A DNA stretch of 64,000 nt, taken from positions 1 to 64,000 of the forward strand of contig NZ_FOLV01000003.1 in the NCBI RefSeq assembly GCF_900112415.1. Reading direction: 5' to 3'. The position numbers were made by a program, and so were the translations under genes. Each line of letters starts with the position of its first letter. Within the stretch, counting starts at the first letter, position 1. Shown here piece after piece: positions 41,838-50,653 of this stretch. This DNA comes from Bacillus sp. 491mf (GTDB lineage: Bacteria > Bacillota > Bacilli > Bacillales > Bacillaceae_G). The notes beneath the pieces were generated by a model. That model saw nothing but the letters and a program-made list of their open reading frames with translations. It did no database searches and was not told the origin of the DNA.

Positions 41838-43186
41838 AAAAACAAATTAATCTTCGCAAAATTTTTATACGGTATATTTTCGCATTTTCAATAGGGACGA
41901 TTGCTTTAGTCACTTTTCATATTAGCTTGTTCAGTTTTGGAGTTAACACAGGGGTCATTCTTCCGGCAAATTATTATGAGAAACAGATTGAATCGCAAAG
42001 AGACGCCATAGTAAAAGCAAAACAGGGCGATGATCGGATTTTAAAACAATATAAATATGTTGTGTATGACCTTTCTGGAAACATCATTCAAGGAAATATT
42101 CATAAAAATGATGCGAGAAAAATATGGGATAACGTAAAGAACAACGAAATAGGTGGCGGGGGATACTACTATGCAGTTATGAAGCGAGATAAAGATATTT
42201 GTGTCGTTTTATATACGTTGCATACAAATTATAAAAATCCTGTTTTACAGAAGTATTTACCAATCCCGGACATTTCTTTGATTCTCTCTTTTATCCTATT
42301 ATTTGCTGCAGAAGTGCTATTTCTATCTCGTTCTTTTGGAAAATCATTGTCAAAGGAAATGCTGATTTTAAAAAAGGTAACTGATAAAATTCAAAAGGAA
42401 GATTTAGATTTTCAAATAGGGAAATCTAGAATAATAGAAGTAAATGAAATATTAGATTCCTTAGTAAAAATGAAAGATGAACTGAACGATTCACTGCGTA
42501 AGCAGTGGGAGATGGAATCGAATAGAAGAGACCAGATTGCTGCTTTAGCACATGATGTCAAAACGCCATTAACGATACTAAGAGGGAATGCCGAGTTGTT
42601 AAACGAGATCATGCTGGATTCGAATCAAAAGAAATGTAATGAGCATATTTTGAAAAGCGTTGCTGAAATGGAAATGTATATGCAATCTTTGCTCGACATT
42701 ACGAAAAGTGAAGAAGTTACTTCACTTCAATTTAAGCAAATAGACCTTCAAAACTTTATTGATCATATTATAGAAGAAAGTGCAATTTGTGCTTTGGACA
42801 AACAGTTAAATCTAATAAAAGAAGTTAAGGACATACCGAAATGTATTCATGGTGATGAGGCTGCTTTGAAAAGAGCGATTATGAATGTAATGATGAATGC
42901 GATGGAATATTCCCCAGTAAATGGTGACTTGATGTTTTCAGTTGAAACGAGTAATAATAAGATCCGGTTCATTATCGAGGACTCGGGAAGAGGGTTTACA
43001 AAAGAAGAAATGACTTCAGCTACAGAACAGTTTTATCAAGGAGATAAAAGTAGAAATTCAAAACATCATCATGGCATCGGACTATATATTGCCAAAAATT
43101 TTGCAATGCAGCATGGCGGAAATATGTACTTAAGTCATTCAGAAAAGCTAGGCGGAGCAAAAGTTATTTTGGAAATAGCAGTGTAG
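41825..43186 (+). CDS. Sensor histidine kinase (SpaK/NisK/CprK-like)
   Basis: 453 residues. Two membrane helices (about 15-38 and 154-174) enclose an extracytoplasmic loop of about 115 residues. The H box is ALAHDVKTPLTILRGNAELL, then N box MMNAMEYSP, G1 IEDSGRGF and a G2 region with KHHHGIGLYIAKNF. Overall layout matches kinases that control lantibiotic production or immunity (SpaK, NisK, CprK). Translationally coupled to the regulator. Its 3' end is duplicated as a remnant at 38258. Confidence 0.9.
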   Translation: MEKVKKQINLRKIFIRYIFAFSIGTIALVTFHISLFSFGVNTGVILPANYYEKQIESQRDAIVKAKQGDDRILKQYKYVVYDLSGNIIQGNIHKNDARKIWDNVKNNEIGGGGYYYAVMKRDKDICVVLYTLHTNYKNPVLQKYLPIPDISLILSFILLFAAEVLFLSRSFGKSLSKEMLILKKVTDKIQKEDLDFQIGKSRIIEVNEILDSLVKMKDELNDSLRKQWEMESNRRDQIAALAHDVKTPLTILRGNAELLNEIMLDSNQKKCNEHILKSVAEMEMYMQSLLDITKSEEVTSLQFKQIDLQNFIDHIIEESAICALDKQLNLIKEVKDIPKCIHGDEAALKRAIMNVMMNAMEYSPVNGDLMFSVETSNNKIRFIIEDSGRGFTKEEMTSATEQFYQGDKSRNSKHHHGIGLYIAKNFAMQHGGNMYLSHSEKLGGAKVILEIAV

Positions 43187-43206
43187 TAGAAAAAATGAAC
43201 AAAAAA

Positions 43207-43238
43207 CGCATCAGACGTGGATCTGATGCGTTTTTTTA
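43207..43238 (+). terminator. Terminator of the LanFEG-RK operon
   Basis: ACGCATCAGA pairs with TCTGATGCGT followed by seven T residues. Confidence 0.88.
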
Positions 43239-43355
43239 TGATTCTATGAGATGTTACAAATACATTTTCATATCTTTTGTAGGAAATCAAAGTATTGTAG
43301 AGAATATTTTCATGTTGGGGAGCAAGATGACATTTCAATTAGAGGAGAATTGTAC

Positions 43356-44189
43356 ATGATAAGGGAATGTAAGTTTGAAGATTTAGAGCAGCTTATGAAA
43401 ATGAGTAGTATGGAAGTAATAGATTATGATTTGAATCATATGATGAATATTTTTAAGGACGCTAAAAGTTTTTTAGTATGGGATGAATTAGGAGTAAAAG
43501 GCTTCGCTTATGTAATTGTAAGAAATGAAGAGAAAAGAGAGTGGGATGTCCAAGTTTATGTAGATCTAAAGGAAAGAAGAAAAGGAATCGGTACGTTACT
43601 TCATCGAGAAATTTATAATATTGTAGAAAGAGAAAATCCGAGTGTTTTAGTTACAGAAGTGAGAGTGGATAAGGAAAATCCAGCTGTTTTTTACGAAAGA
43701 ATGGGGTATAAAAAGTGGTTTGGATCACCAAGTATGTGTTATACGGGAGGAGTTCAACCAGATGTCGATATTGAATTTATTCCGTATGAAGATAAGTTTT
43801 ACGGACAATATGCTGAATGCAGGGCAGAATGTTTTTATGATATAGCTGTGAAAAATGATTTTAAGCCCTATGTAATCCCGCTAAGTGAAAAAGATAAAAA
43901 TGCGTTATCTAAAAGGCCGATATATGTAACGTTACATAATGAGCAACTTGTTGGAGCAGTTACTGTTGAGGATGGACATTTAGATCATATTATGGTTTCC
44001 CCGGCATATCAGGGGAAGGGATATGGTAAGAAAATTACGCAGTTTGCGATGAATAAAGCATTAAGTAAAGGGGCTACTTCTGTTCAACTTTGTTATATAG
44101 AAGGGAATAGTAAGGCGGAGAATTTGTATCAATTGTTAGGGTTTGAAACGGTTCAGATTATGCATGTGTATAGGAAATTTATGGAGTAA
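43356..44189 (+). CDS. Two-domain GNAT acetyltransferase
   Basis: 277 residues holding two GNAT units. In the first (about 1-130) the CoA loop is VYVDLKERRKGIGTLLHREI; in the second (about 145-277) it is IMVSPAYQGKGYGKKITQFA, with NSKAENLYQLLGFETVQ at the end. Such tandem proteins (MshD-like layout) usually keep one active domain. ATG 43356 follows TTAGAGGAGAATTGTAC; an extension to 43251 would lack a site. Acceptor unknown. Confidence 0.85.
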   Translation: MIRECKFEDLEQLMKMSSMEVIDYDLNHMMNIFKDAKSFLVWDELGVKGFAYVIVRNEEKREWDVQVYVDLKERRKGIGTLLHREIYNIVERENPSVLVTEVRVDKENPAVFYERMGYKKWFGSPSMCYTGGVQPDVDIEFIPYEDKFYGQYAECRAECFYDIAVKNDFKPYVIPLSEKDKNALSKRPIYVTLHNEQLVGAVTVEDGHLDHIMVSPAYQGKGYGKKITQFAMNKALSKGATSVQLCYIEGNSKAENLYQLLGFETVQIMHVYRKFME

Positions 44190-44232
44190 TGATGCTTGGA
44201 TAGCAAATAGAAAATCCGAGGGGAGATTTTGA

Positions 44233-44673
44233 ATGAAATGGATAAACTTCATTAAGAGTATCTCAGTAGACTGCAAGTTTTATCCGCCAGCACGAGAAGA
44301 AGAAATCATCCGTATAGAAGAGAAGCTTCAAGTGCAATTTCCAGATGAATTGAAAGATTTTCTTCGTGAAACGGATGGAGTGACATACACTGCGTATGAC
44401 CTATCTTTAGTTTGGAGCGCTAAGCTAATTCAAAGAGAAAATTCTTATATGTGCGGACAGGAATGTTTTGAAGCGTTTCATATGCCTTTTGATTCGATGC
44501 TATTTATTGCTGATGCTGGGAATGGAGATCTCTTTGGCTACCGCGTAAACAATGGAGTGATTGGAAAGCGTGATATTTATGTTTGGAATCATGAAGATAA
44601 CAGTACAACTTGGGTTGTGCATTCTCTACAGTCATTCATAGATGGTTGGTATAATGGAAGGATTTCTATTTAG
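44233..44673 (+). CDS. SMI1/KNR4 (SUKH) family protein
   Basis: 146 residues. The N-terminal helix PPAREEEIIRIEEKLQVQFPDELKDFLRETDGV is the SUKH/SMI1 signature, followed by FIADAGNGDLFGYRV and the DIYVWNHEDNST strand region. SUKH proteins are commonly immunity proteins against nuclease-type toxins, though many are stand-alone. No toxin gene is adjacent. RBS CGAGGGGAGATTTTGA before ATG. Confidence 0.9.
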   Translation: MKWINFIKSISVDCKFYPPAREEEIIRIEEKLQVQFPDELKDFLRETDGVTYTAYDLSLVWSAKLIQRENSYMCGQECFEAFHMPFDSMLFIADAGNGDLFGYRVNNGVIGKRDIYVWNHEDNSTTWVVHSLQSFIDGWYNGRISI

Positions 44674-45005
44674 GGAAATAAGCAGTTTTCGGTATGATTC
44701 AGTTCAGTGAAGCGACTGCTTTTGGGGCAGCTTTTTCACCCTGCCATAAATAAGAAAAAGAACACCTCGTTATGACATCCCGTACAGCTATCTCCCGAGA
44801 AACACCAAATCGTTCTTTTAGTTCAAACTAATATAGATAGCTTTAAATCTCCTAATAGATGTAAGTGTAGGTAGTCATTACGTTCAACTAAAAATGAAGA
44901 ATAACTTCTATTTAACAAAGTTATTTATAAGTAATTGGGCATCTATAAAAAAGATAATAAATTTAAAATTAAAAAAGAGCCTTATTAAGGCTCTTTTTTA
45001 ATCTA
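44674..45005. other. Intergenic region with repeat piece and a possible HTH fragment
   Basis: The segment 44686-44716 repeats the opening of the iterated repeat at 31281-31315. On the minus strand an open stretch from about 44825 down to 44699 reads FELKERFGVSREIAVRDVIT, which looks like a helix-turn-helix or ImmA-like fragment, but it has no start codon. The right end holds the terminator of the DUF3955 gene. Confidence 0.4.
44971..45000 (-). terminator. Terminator of the DUF3955 gene
   Basis: AAAAAAGAGCCTTA pairs with TAAGGCTCTTTTTT; T residues follow on the minus strand. Confidence 0.85.
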
Positions 45006-45200
45006 TTACTTAACTTTTTTCATTTTACTTACAAAAAGACTAACGATACCGATAGCAATTAATGAATAACCAATTGGTAGTAAATAAAATGGTTCGACTA
45101 GAGTACCATCCGAAGCGACTGTAGATCCGGCAGTATTAAAGCCAACGATACATCCGATTCCGAAAATAAATGGTAGTGAAGCTAAAATATATTTTTTCAT
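45006..45200 (-). CDS. DUF3955-like small membrane protein
   Basis: 64 residues with two membrane helices (about 4-23 and 40-57) and a basic C-terminus MKKVK. The pattern (ASLPFIFGIGCIVGFNTAGS, then a polar loop ending VEPFYLLPIG) matches the DUF3955 family of unknown role. A strong TTGGAGGTTTCAT site precedes ATG 45200. Confidence 0.8.
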   Translation of the reverse strand: MKKYILASLPFIFGIGCIVGFNTAGSTVASDGTLVEPFYLLPIGYSLIAIGIVSLFVSKMKKVK

Positions 45201-45320
45201 ATGAAACCTCCAAGTGTAGGCCTTTTTTTATAAAATAACTGCTTTATAGTTGTAATTATAGTACTGTCATATAGTTAGTACTATTTATATAGGTGACAAA
45301 AAGCTTACAGTATTGTCATG

Positions 45321-45986
45321 TTAATAAGATCGGGCAAGACGAAATCCGAGGTCGTCGATGCTAAACGTTGGATGGCTACGCCGACGACAGGAAGCCCCGC
45401 AGCCTCTGGCCTCTTCAGCCCAGCTGCCTCCTCGGAAAATGCGGTAGGAGCCGTAAACTTGTTCATCATATAAATCCCAGCACCACTCCCAAACATTCCC
45501 TAACATATCATATAGGCCCCATTCATTCGGTTCCTTTCTTCCTACTTCATGGACCCTGCCTCCTGAATTTTCATTATACCAGGCAATTTGATCAAGCTCT
45601 CCGTATCTATAACCAGTAGTCCCTGCTTTACATGCATATTGCCACTCTGCCTCTGTAGGAAGGCGGTAGCCATCTGCTTCCCAATCACAAATTATGTTGT
45701 TACCATCTTTATTTATAGAATAACACTCTTTCAATCCAGTTTTTTGTGAAAGGAGATTACAAAAGGAAATAGCATCGTGCCAAGAAATATTTACAACTGG
45801 TTTTAAATCTTCATTAAAAGAATGAGGTGCACAGTATAGACCCATAGTTACAGGATACTGGGCAAGAAGAAAAGGTTTTATGTCAGCTTTCCATTTACTT
45901 TTTATTCTGTCGTCTCTTAATTCTACTTTGCCCCCTGGAATTTTTATCATTGGATAGTCAATGTAACTTTTTATTTTATTTGACAC
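45321..45986 (-). CDS. Formylglycine-generating-enzyme-family (SUMF1) protein
   Basis: 221 residues with the FGE-sulfatase pattern: MIKIPGGKVEL, QYPVTMGLY, PVVNISWHDAISFCNLLS, YRLPTEAEWQYACKAG, GLYDMLGNVWEWCWD and FRGGSWAEEARGC, ending LGFRLARSY. FGE proper oxidises a sulfatase cysteine using two cysteines near the C-terminus; here Cys196 and Cys200 occur but are three residues apart rather than four, so enzyme activity is uncertain. No sulfatase gene is in the window. GTG 45986 follows AGGAGGTCGACATA. Confidence 0.85.
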   Translation of the reverse strand: MSNKIKSYIDYPMIKIPGGKVELRDDRIKSKWKADIKPFLLAQYPVTMGLYCAPHSFNEDLKPVVNISWHDAISFCNLLSQKTGLKECYSINKDGNNIICDWEADGYRLPTEAEWQYACKAGTTGYRYGELDQIAWYNENSGGRVHEVGRKEPNEWGLYDMLGNVWEWCWDLYDEQVYGSYRIFRGGSWAEEARGCGASCRRRSHPTFSIDDLGFRLARSY

Positions 45987-46105
45987 TATGTCGACCTCCT
46001 AATGAACTTTGTTTTACAAATTTTACCTCATTTAGAAGTGTTAAAGCAATCTAAAAATTACGCTGTTTTTTGCAGATAACGGCTTGTTAGTGTTGCTTTA
46101 AATGA

Positions 46106-46990
46106 AAGCTTGTATTTACAATTAGCTACTGGTTGGGGAATTTATCAACTGCTATTGGAGGAATTATTGGAGCATTTCTTTTTAAAAACTACATGTTTGA
46201 GTTGTTTATTGGGATTTCACTTATCTCTTTGTTATCTGTATTCACGACCGTACTCTTCATCACAGAAACCTACACACCGAAACCTTCATCTAAGTCTTCT
46301 AATAATAAGAAAAAATTTTCATCAATAGAGATGTTTCAAACTTATTCAACCGTTTTAAAAGATAAGCTATTTATGTTTTATATTCTCGGAGCGATCTTGA
46401 TCTTTTCATTGGAACAGTCTTTAACAAACTATATTGGGATTCGTCTTGAAAAAGATATACCCCATCATTCAGCTTCATTGTTTGGAATAGACGTCATGAT
46501 TGATGGCACAAAGATGCTCGGTTTTCTCCGCACGGAAAATACAATTCTTGTCGTTCTCCTATCAAGTGTTGTATTGTTCTTATTTGAAAAGTGGAGTGAT
46601 CGCTGGACGCTAGTTACAGGAATGTTGATCTTTTCTATATGCTTTAGTGTTTTTGCTGTTACAAATAGCGTAATGTTTCTTTTTATTGCCATGTTTATTG
46701 GAACAATTGGTGAGCTGATGTATGTTCCGATTAAACAGGCGATGATTGGGGAACTTGTACCAGCTAACGCTCGTAGCACTTATATGGCTTTTAATAGCTT
46801 GACTTTCTACGGAGCAATGATTGTATCTTCGTTGTTGATCATCGTTGGAAAGTGGATTCACCCTATATATATGGGGGGATTGCTTCTTATTTTAGGATTA
46901 ACTGGTACATTTTTGTACTACATCATAACAAAAACGCTAGACTCTAAAGTTAGTGATAAGAATGAAGGAAAAGTACCTGTTTCTTATTAA
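46106..46990 (+). pseudogene. MFS transporter gene lacking its 5' part
   Basis: The frame opens after TGA at 46103 as KLVFTISYWLGNLSTAIGGI and continues for about 285 residues to KVPVSY, with roughly seven or eight membrane helices. VFTISYWLGNLSTAIGG is a mid-N-terminal helix of DHA1-type transporters of about 400 residues, so about 100-130 residues including the first helices are missing. A TTG at 46133 lacks a ribosome binding site. It lies next to the divergent FGE-like gene, near a deletion junction. Confidence 0.75.
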
Positions 46991-47123
46991 AGGGCTAACG
47001 GATGAAAAGAAACGAACTAGAAAACGATTTTCCGCAATCGAGCGCGATACTTTGCTTATTTCAGATTTTTAATCAAACTTTATTCCAAACGAACAGTTAG
47101 CCTTATATTCAATATTAAAACAA

Positions 47124-47150
47124 AAAAGCCCGGCAATTGCCGAGCTTTTC
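47124..47150 (-). terminator. Terminator of prsA
   Basis: AAAGCTCGGCAATTGCCGGG with CTTTTTTG on the minus strand forms a hairpin and T tract right after the stop codon. Confidence 0.8.
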
Positions 47151-47151
47151 A

Positions 47152-48000
47152 TTATTTCTTAGCTTCTTTGTCTGCTTTTGGAGCTTCGAAAATATCTTTT
47201 AAGTCTTTATCTTCGATTTTCACATCTGATTTTTTCATTTCTTTTGTAACAAGATCGTTCATAAATTGAGCATCTTGCATTTTCTTGTCAACAAGATCGT
47301 TTTTAATGCGGTCTTTTTCTTGATCAAGTGGTTTTAATTCTTTAATATCAGTTACTTTAATGATGTGGTAACCGTATTGTGTTTTTACAGGCTCACTGAT
47401 CTCGTCTTTTTTCAATTTATATGCAGCATCTTCAAATTCTTTAACCATGCTACCTGATTTGAAGTATCCTAAGTCGCCGCCTTTATCTTTTGAACCTGGA
47501 TCTTGAGAGTTTTGTTTTGCTAACTCTTCAAAAGATTTGCCTTGTGCAAGTTCACCTTTAATTTTTTTCGCAGTTTCTTCATCTTTTACAAGAATGTGGC
47601 TTGCTTTAATTTCAGGCTTGTAATTGTCTTTTATTTCTTTATCTGTGATGCTTTTCTTCACAGCTTCTTTCATTGCAAGTTCACCGCGAACAGTTTCTTT
47701 TAAATCTTTTTCAGTCATGCCGCTTTGTTTTAATAAAGTAGCAAATTGATCGCCGTATTGCTTCTTATATTCGTCAAATTGTTTATTAACGGCATCATCT
47801 TTAACTGGGTAGTTTTTAATAAATACTTTTTGCATTACTAGGCTACGTAAGACGTTTTTACCGCCTTGTTTTTTCATTGCATTGTATAGCTCGTCTTTTG
47901 TTACGTCCCCAGCTTTTGATGTTACAACTTTGTCAGAAGTGCCGCATGCTGATAATGTGAATACACTTGTTACAGCTAGGGCAAGTATTGCTTTCTTCAT
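47152..48000 (-). CDS. prsA: PrsA-type foldase lipoprotein (parvulin peptidyl-prolyl isomerase)
   Basis: 282 residues. The signal peptide [20 protein letters not shown] has a lipobox LSAC with lipid-anchored Cys19. The central parvulin domain (about 130-225) has the conserved ASHILV at its start, GGDLGYF and [12 protein letters not shown]. PrsA sits on the outer face of the membrane and folds exported proteins such as proteases and toxins. ATG 48000 has TAGGAGTGTTTATTTC before it. B. cereus carries several prsA paralogues, so the paralogue number is not assigned. A short bcr1-like repeat follows the upstream promoter. Confidence 0.93.
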   Translation of the reverse strand: MKKAILALAVTSVFTLSACGTSDKVVTSKAGDVTKDELYNAMKKQGGKNVLRSLVMQKVFIKNYPVKDDAVNKQFDEYKKQYGDQFATLLKQSGMTEKDLKETVRGELAMKEAVKKSITDKEIKDNYKPEIKASHILVKDEETAKKIKGELAQGKSFEELAKQNSQDPGSKDKGGDLGYFKSGSMVKEFEDAAYKLKKDEISEPVKTQYGYHIIKVTDIKELKPLDQEKDRIKNDLVDKKMQDAQFMNDLVTKEMKKSDVKIEDKDLKDIFEAPKADKEAKK

Positions 48001-48034
48001 GAAATAAACACTCCTACTATTATGTATTTTTGAA

Positions 48035-48084
48035 TCCCGCATAAACGGGCAGTAATCCCCCATTAATGGAAGTTTCACTTTATA
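48035..48084. repeat. bcr1-like repeat, short inverted copy
   Basis: TCCCGCATAAACGGGCAGTA, then CCCCCATTAATGG and GAAGTTTCACTTTAT match the two ends of the full repeat at 22560-22716 in the opposite orientation; the centre is deleted. It lies in the promoter region of prsA. Confidence 0.75.
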
Positions 48085-48245
48085 GTATAAGCAATATGTA
48101 CAAAAATTAATATAACATATTTCGATGCATTTTCCTATTGATAAAGAAAAAATACCCATTTGCCTGCGGCGATTGTCAGATTCGATCATGGCACCATTCT
48201 GGGCTTACATGCATACAAAGAGAAATGAGGAGGTTGAATTTATAT

Positions 48246-48317
48246 ATGAATCAACAATTAATTTTGTGGCTTGTGTTATTTATTTTATTAGTAATAGTAG
48301 GTATAATTTGTTTATAG
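48246..48317 (+). CDS. 23-residue single-helix membrane peptide
   Basis: MNQQLILWLVLFILLVIVGI plus ICL, preceded by the strong GAGGAGGTTGAATTTATAT. The entire peptide is one membrane helix after three polar residues. The core VLFILLVIVG recalls the YjcZ-type sporulation mini-proteins, although the glycine-rich N-terminus of that family is missing. A hairpin terminator follows at 48330. Short, but RBS, start and terminator agree. Confidence 0.6.
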   Translation: MNQQLILWLVLFILLVIVGIICL

Positions 48318-48327
48318 AGGAAAAAAT

Positions 48328-48358
48328 GTGAGGAAGGGGTTTCCTTCCTCACTTTGCA
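48328..48358. terminator. Hairpin between the mini-peptide and the 64-residue membrane gene
   Basis: GTGAGGAAGG pairs perfectly with CCTTCCTCAC across GGTTT; it can serve both converging genes. Confidence 0.7.
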
Positions 48359-48543
48359 TGAAATATAATTTCTATATAACTAGAAATTAATAGAATGGTA
48401 ATACATACGTTAATGAACCGAAAGACACTCGTTTGACGTCGGTCAGATAATTGTTTCTGTTGACACAGTGAATGTGTCATAAGGTTTGTATAAGTTAGAA
48501 CGATAAGTGCAAAAGCGATAAATATAATTGTTATAATTGTCAC
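48349..48543 (-). CDS. Small two-helix membrane protein
   Basis: 64 residues, GTG start with AAAGGAGG nine bases upstream. Two membrane helices (about 2-20 and 43-60) flank a basic, glutamine-rich loop (SLCQQKQLSDRRQTSVFR). It sits between prsA and yhaI, where B. subtilis has the small genes yhaK/yhaJ, but I cannot confirm orthology. Function unknown. The end overlaps the terminator hairpin. Confidence 0.7.
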   Translation of the reverse strand: MTIITIIFIAFALIVLTYTNLMTHSLCQQKQLSDRRQTSVFRFINVCITILLISSYIEIIFHAK

Positions 48544-48749
48544 GAGGAGAGTCCTCCTTTAGAAAAAATACATATAATCCTATTGTATCATACGATAATT
48601 TATTCGTGTTATAAAATTCTGAAATGGGAAAATCTAGATTATATACATATCAAAATGAAAAAACATGTCCTCTTTTTAATGTGGGCGAGAACGGGTTTGT
48701 TTTTATATGCTGCATAGGAAACGATTTATATAGAAAGAGAGGGAAGAAA

Positions 48750-49085
48750 GTGAACGTTGTGAAACGGTTAGAACAAGCAGAATATTATGTATCACTTCTT
48801 TTTAATATGATAGATGAACAAAAGTGTCCATTTTATTCTTTAATTATAAAGAATAAAGTGATGAAACGTGATGTGGAACGTTTGTTAGCTCTTTGTGAAC
48901 AAATGAATGAGCAATACATAATGGAAAAGCAAGAAGGTTTGCTTTTATTTGATGAGCTGCTGGATAAATTTGAAGAAGCGCTTCCAGAAAGTCTCGAAGG
49001 AAAAGAGACGGCGGAAGCGCTCGATCATCAAGGGTTGTTTCAACCATTGATGCAAGAGTTTTTACGTATGATGGCGAAAAAATAA
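48750..49085 (+). CDS. yhaI: YhaI-like DUF1878 protein
   Basis: 111 residues, helical and acidic (RLEQAEYYVSLLFNMIDEQK start, LLLFDELLDKFEEAL centre). Composition and position next to hpr, convergent with it as in B. subtilis, identify YhaI/DUF1878. GTG 48750 follows AGAGAGGGAAGAAA; the longer frame from 48624 has no site. Function unknown. Confidence 0.8.
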   Translation: MNVVKRLEQAEYYVSLLFNMIDEQKCPFYSLIIKNKVMKRDVERLLALCEQMNEQYIMEKQEGLLLFDELLDKFEEALPESLEGKETAEALDHQGLFQPLMQEFLRMMAKK

Positions 49086-49092
49086 TAAATTA

Positions 49093-49650
49093 TCACTTTT
49101 TAACAAGTTTTTCATCGTGCTCGATAAAATTATCCTCGATATTATCCAGTGATTTCTCGAAAATGTCGATAAAGTCTTGCCCGTAAATATTTCGCAAAAT
49201 GGCGATTAATTCGATGTTTTCTGGAAATTTACCGTAGAAATTGCGAAGAGCTAAAGCTCCATTAAAGACAGAATTACTTTCAGGCTCGTATTCCTCCATT
49301 AATTGTAACAGTAATTCTTCACCTTTTTCTGTAATTTCAATATACGTGTTTCGTTTGTCATCTTCTTTCTTTGAAAAGATAAGAAGACCGCGTTCTTCTA
49401 GTTTTTTAGAGAAGTTAAAAGCGGTGGATACGTGCATGACACCGAACTTCGCAATTTCTGAAATAGAAGCCCCTTTTAAATGATACGCAATCCATAAAAT
49501 ATGATGTTCATTAATATTTAAATCATATGGTTTAATCCACTGTTGCCAATCTTTTTCCACACACTTCCATAATGCTTTTGATAATTGAGCCATGCGTTGG
49601 CTGAAAATCATCGCTTCTTTTATTGAATAATTTTTGTCACCGTTTTTCAT
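49093..49650 (-). CDS. hpr: Hpr (ScoC), MarR-type transition-state regulator
   Basis: 185 residues, the standard Hpr length when started at ATG 49650 (GTGGGTGAATCG upstream). The MarR winged helix is visible in [45 protein letters not shown] (about 70-115). Hpr represses extracellular protease and sporulation genes in B. subtilis. Its neighbours yhaI and yhaH are also as in that species. In this window a protease gene and PrsA could be functionally linked to it. Confidence 0.93.
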   Translation of the reverse strand: MKNGDKNYSIKEAMIFSQRMAQLSKALWKCVEKDWQQWIKPYDLNINEHHILWIAYHLKGASISEIAKFGVMHVSTAFNFSKKLEERGLLIFSKKEDDKRNTYIEITEKGEELLLQLMEEYEPESNSVFNGALALRNFYGKFPENIELIAILRNIYGQDFIDIFEKSLDNIEDNFIEHDEKLVKK

Positions 49651-49876
49651 CGATTCACCCACTTTATACAATTCTTATTCATTACTATCTATTATGCCAG
49701 TAAAATAAAAATTAATAAAGTGTTTTTGTTAGAATTGTGAAAATTTTTCGTTAAAATGACAAAACTATACAAATTTCGAGTAATTATAAAAGTGTTATCT
49801 TGTTAGACAGGACAAAGATTGACGGAATTTTATTCTGATTTGGGCGTAGCAAGGAGAAGAGGATCATTGTATAAAA

Positions 49877-49910
49877 AATACGGCACATGTATGTCATGTG
49901 CCGTAAAAGA
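49877..49910. terminator. Hairpin downstream of yhaH
   Basis: TACGGCACATG pairs with CATGTGCCGTA; A-rich and U-weak flanks make it a moderate terminator about 40 bases after yhaH. Confidence 0.65.
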
Positions 49911-49948
49911 GACGGTAAGAATCAAAACGATTTGTTATATACGAAAAA

Positions 49949-50311
49949 TTACGCTTTATCAGGAACCGCTTGTTGTAATTTTTCAATTGATTTTTGAATG
50001 TTTTCAATTTCTTGTTCAATGTGGCGCTTATTTTGAGAAATATCTTGTCTCCATGTTGATAATGTTTCGTGCATATCATCTTTTAATTCTTGAATGACTT
50101 CTTTTCCTTCAGAAGCTGTTTCAACAATTTGTCGACTTAGTAATTTTGTATCTGCTGTAATATCAGCTAATGTTTTTTTTATATCATTTCCTTTTTCTTT
50201 TAACTTATTGCGCATATCTCTTCCAGATGAAGGAGTAGAAAAGAGTACAGCAAGTCCAGCGACAGCTCCGCCGCAAATGATGCCAGTTAGAAAGGATTTT
50301 GATTTTGACAT
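49949..50311 (-). CDS. yhaH: YhaH-like YtxH-domain protein
   Basis: 120 residues: a single membrane helix (SFLTGIICGGAVAGLAVLFS, about 6-25) and a typical YtxH motif STPSSGRDMRNKLKEKG, followed by a long coiled-coil rich in K, E and Q. YtxH-domain proteins are stress-associated membrane-anchored coiled coils. Ribosome binding site AAGGAGGCACTTTTT lies before ATG 50311. Order hpr-yhaH as in B. subtilis. Confidence 0.88.
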   Translation of the reverse strand: MSKSKSFLTGIICGGAVAGLAVLFSTPSSGRDMRNKLKEKGNDIKKTLADITADTKLLSRQIVETASEGKEVIQELKDDMHETLSTWRQDISQNKRHIEQEIENIQKSIEKLQQAVPDKA

Positions 50312-50424
50312 AAAAAGTGCCTCCTTAATTTGTAAAACTTTCCGTCATAGATGGAAGCTTTATAACATTGTTATACTCATGATGTGTGAAACTGTGCATA
50401 TGCATAAGACAAGGGGGGAGAAAA

Positions 50425-50616
50425 GTGAAATGGATTACAAGCATTTGTTTTATTGTCAGTCTTTTCTTTCTTGTACGAGCAATGCAATTATTATTTATTT
50501 TAAAACAGAAAAGATCGTACCCGCCAATCCTTTTAGTAAAGCAGCAAATTGTTAGGTTTGCGTTTATTGGCGGGGTGTGCACGGCATGTACAATCTTATT
50601 GTACATACTACAATAG
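50425..50616 (+). CDS. Small two-helix membrane protein, 63 residues
   Basis: GTG 50425 follows AGGGGGGAGAAAA. The protein (KWITSICFIVSLFFLVRAMQ, then a basic loop KQKRSYPP, then FAFIGGVCTACTILLYIL) has two membrane helices. It lies where B. subtilis has trpP, but it does not look like TrpP. Unknown function. Confidence 0.65.
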   Translation: MKWITSICFIVSLFFLVRAMQLLFILKQKRSYPPILLVKQQIVRFAFIGGVCTACTILLYILQ

Positions 50617-50653
50617 ATCTAATCTTTTCAATTCATCGTTTTAGGTGCAAGTG

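Noticed and set aside
44699-44825. Minus-strand fragment FELKERFGVSREIAVRDVIT resembling a helix-turn-helix
   Set aside because: No start codon, and the second half is made of a dispersed repeat; kept only as a remark in the gap entry.
47003-47101. 32-codon ORF after the broken MFS gene
   Set aside because: No ribosome binding site at a good distance; a different frame reads IERDTLLISDF, so it is probably old decayed DNA.
50094-50555. 153-codon plus-strand ORF opposite yhaH
   Set aside because: It is the antisense shadow of yhaH and lacks a ribosome binding site.
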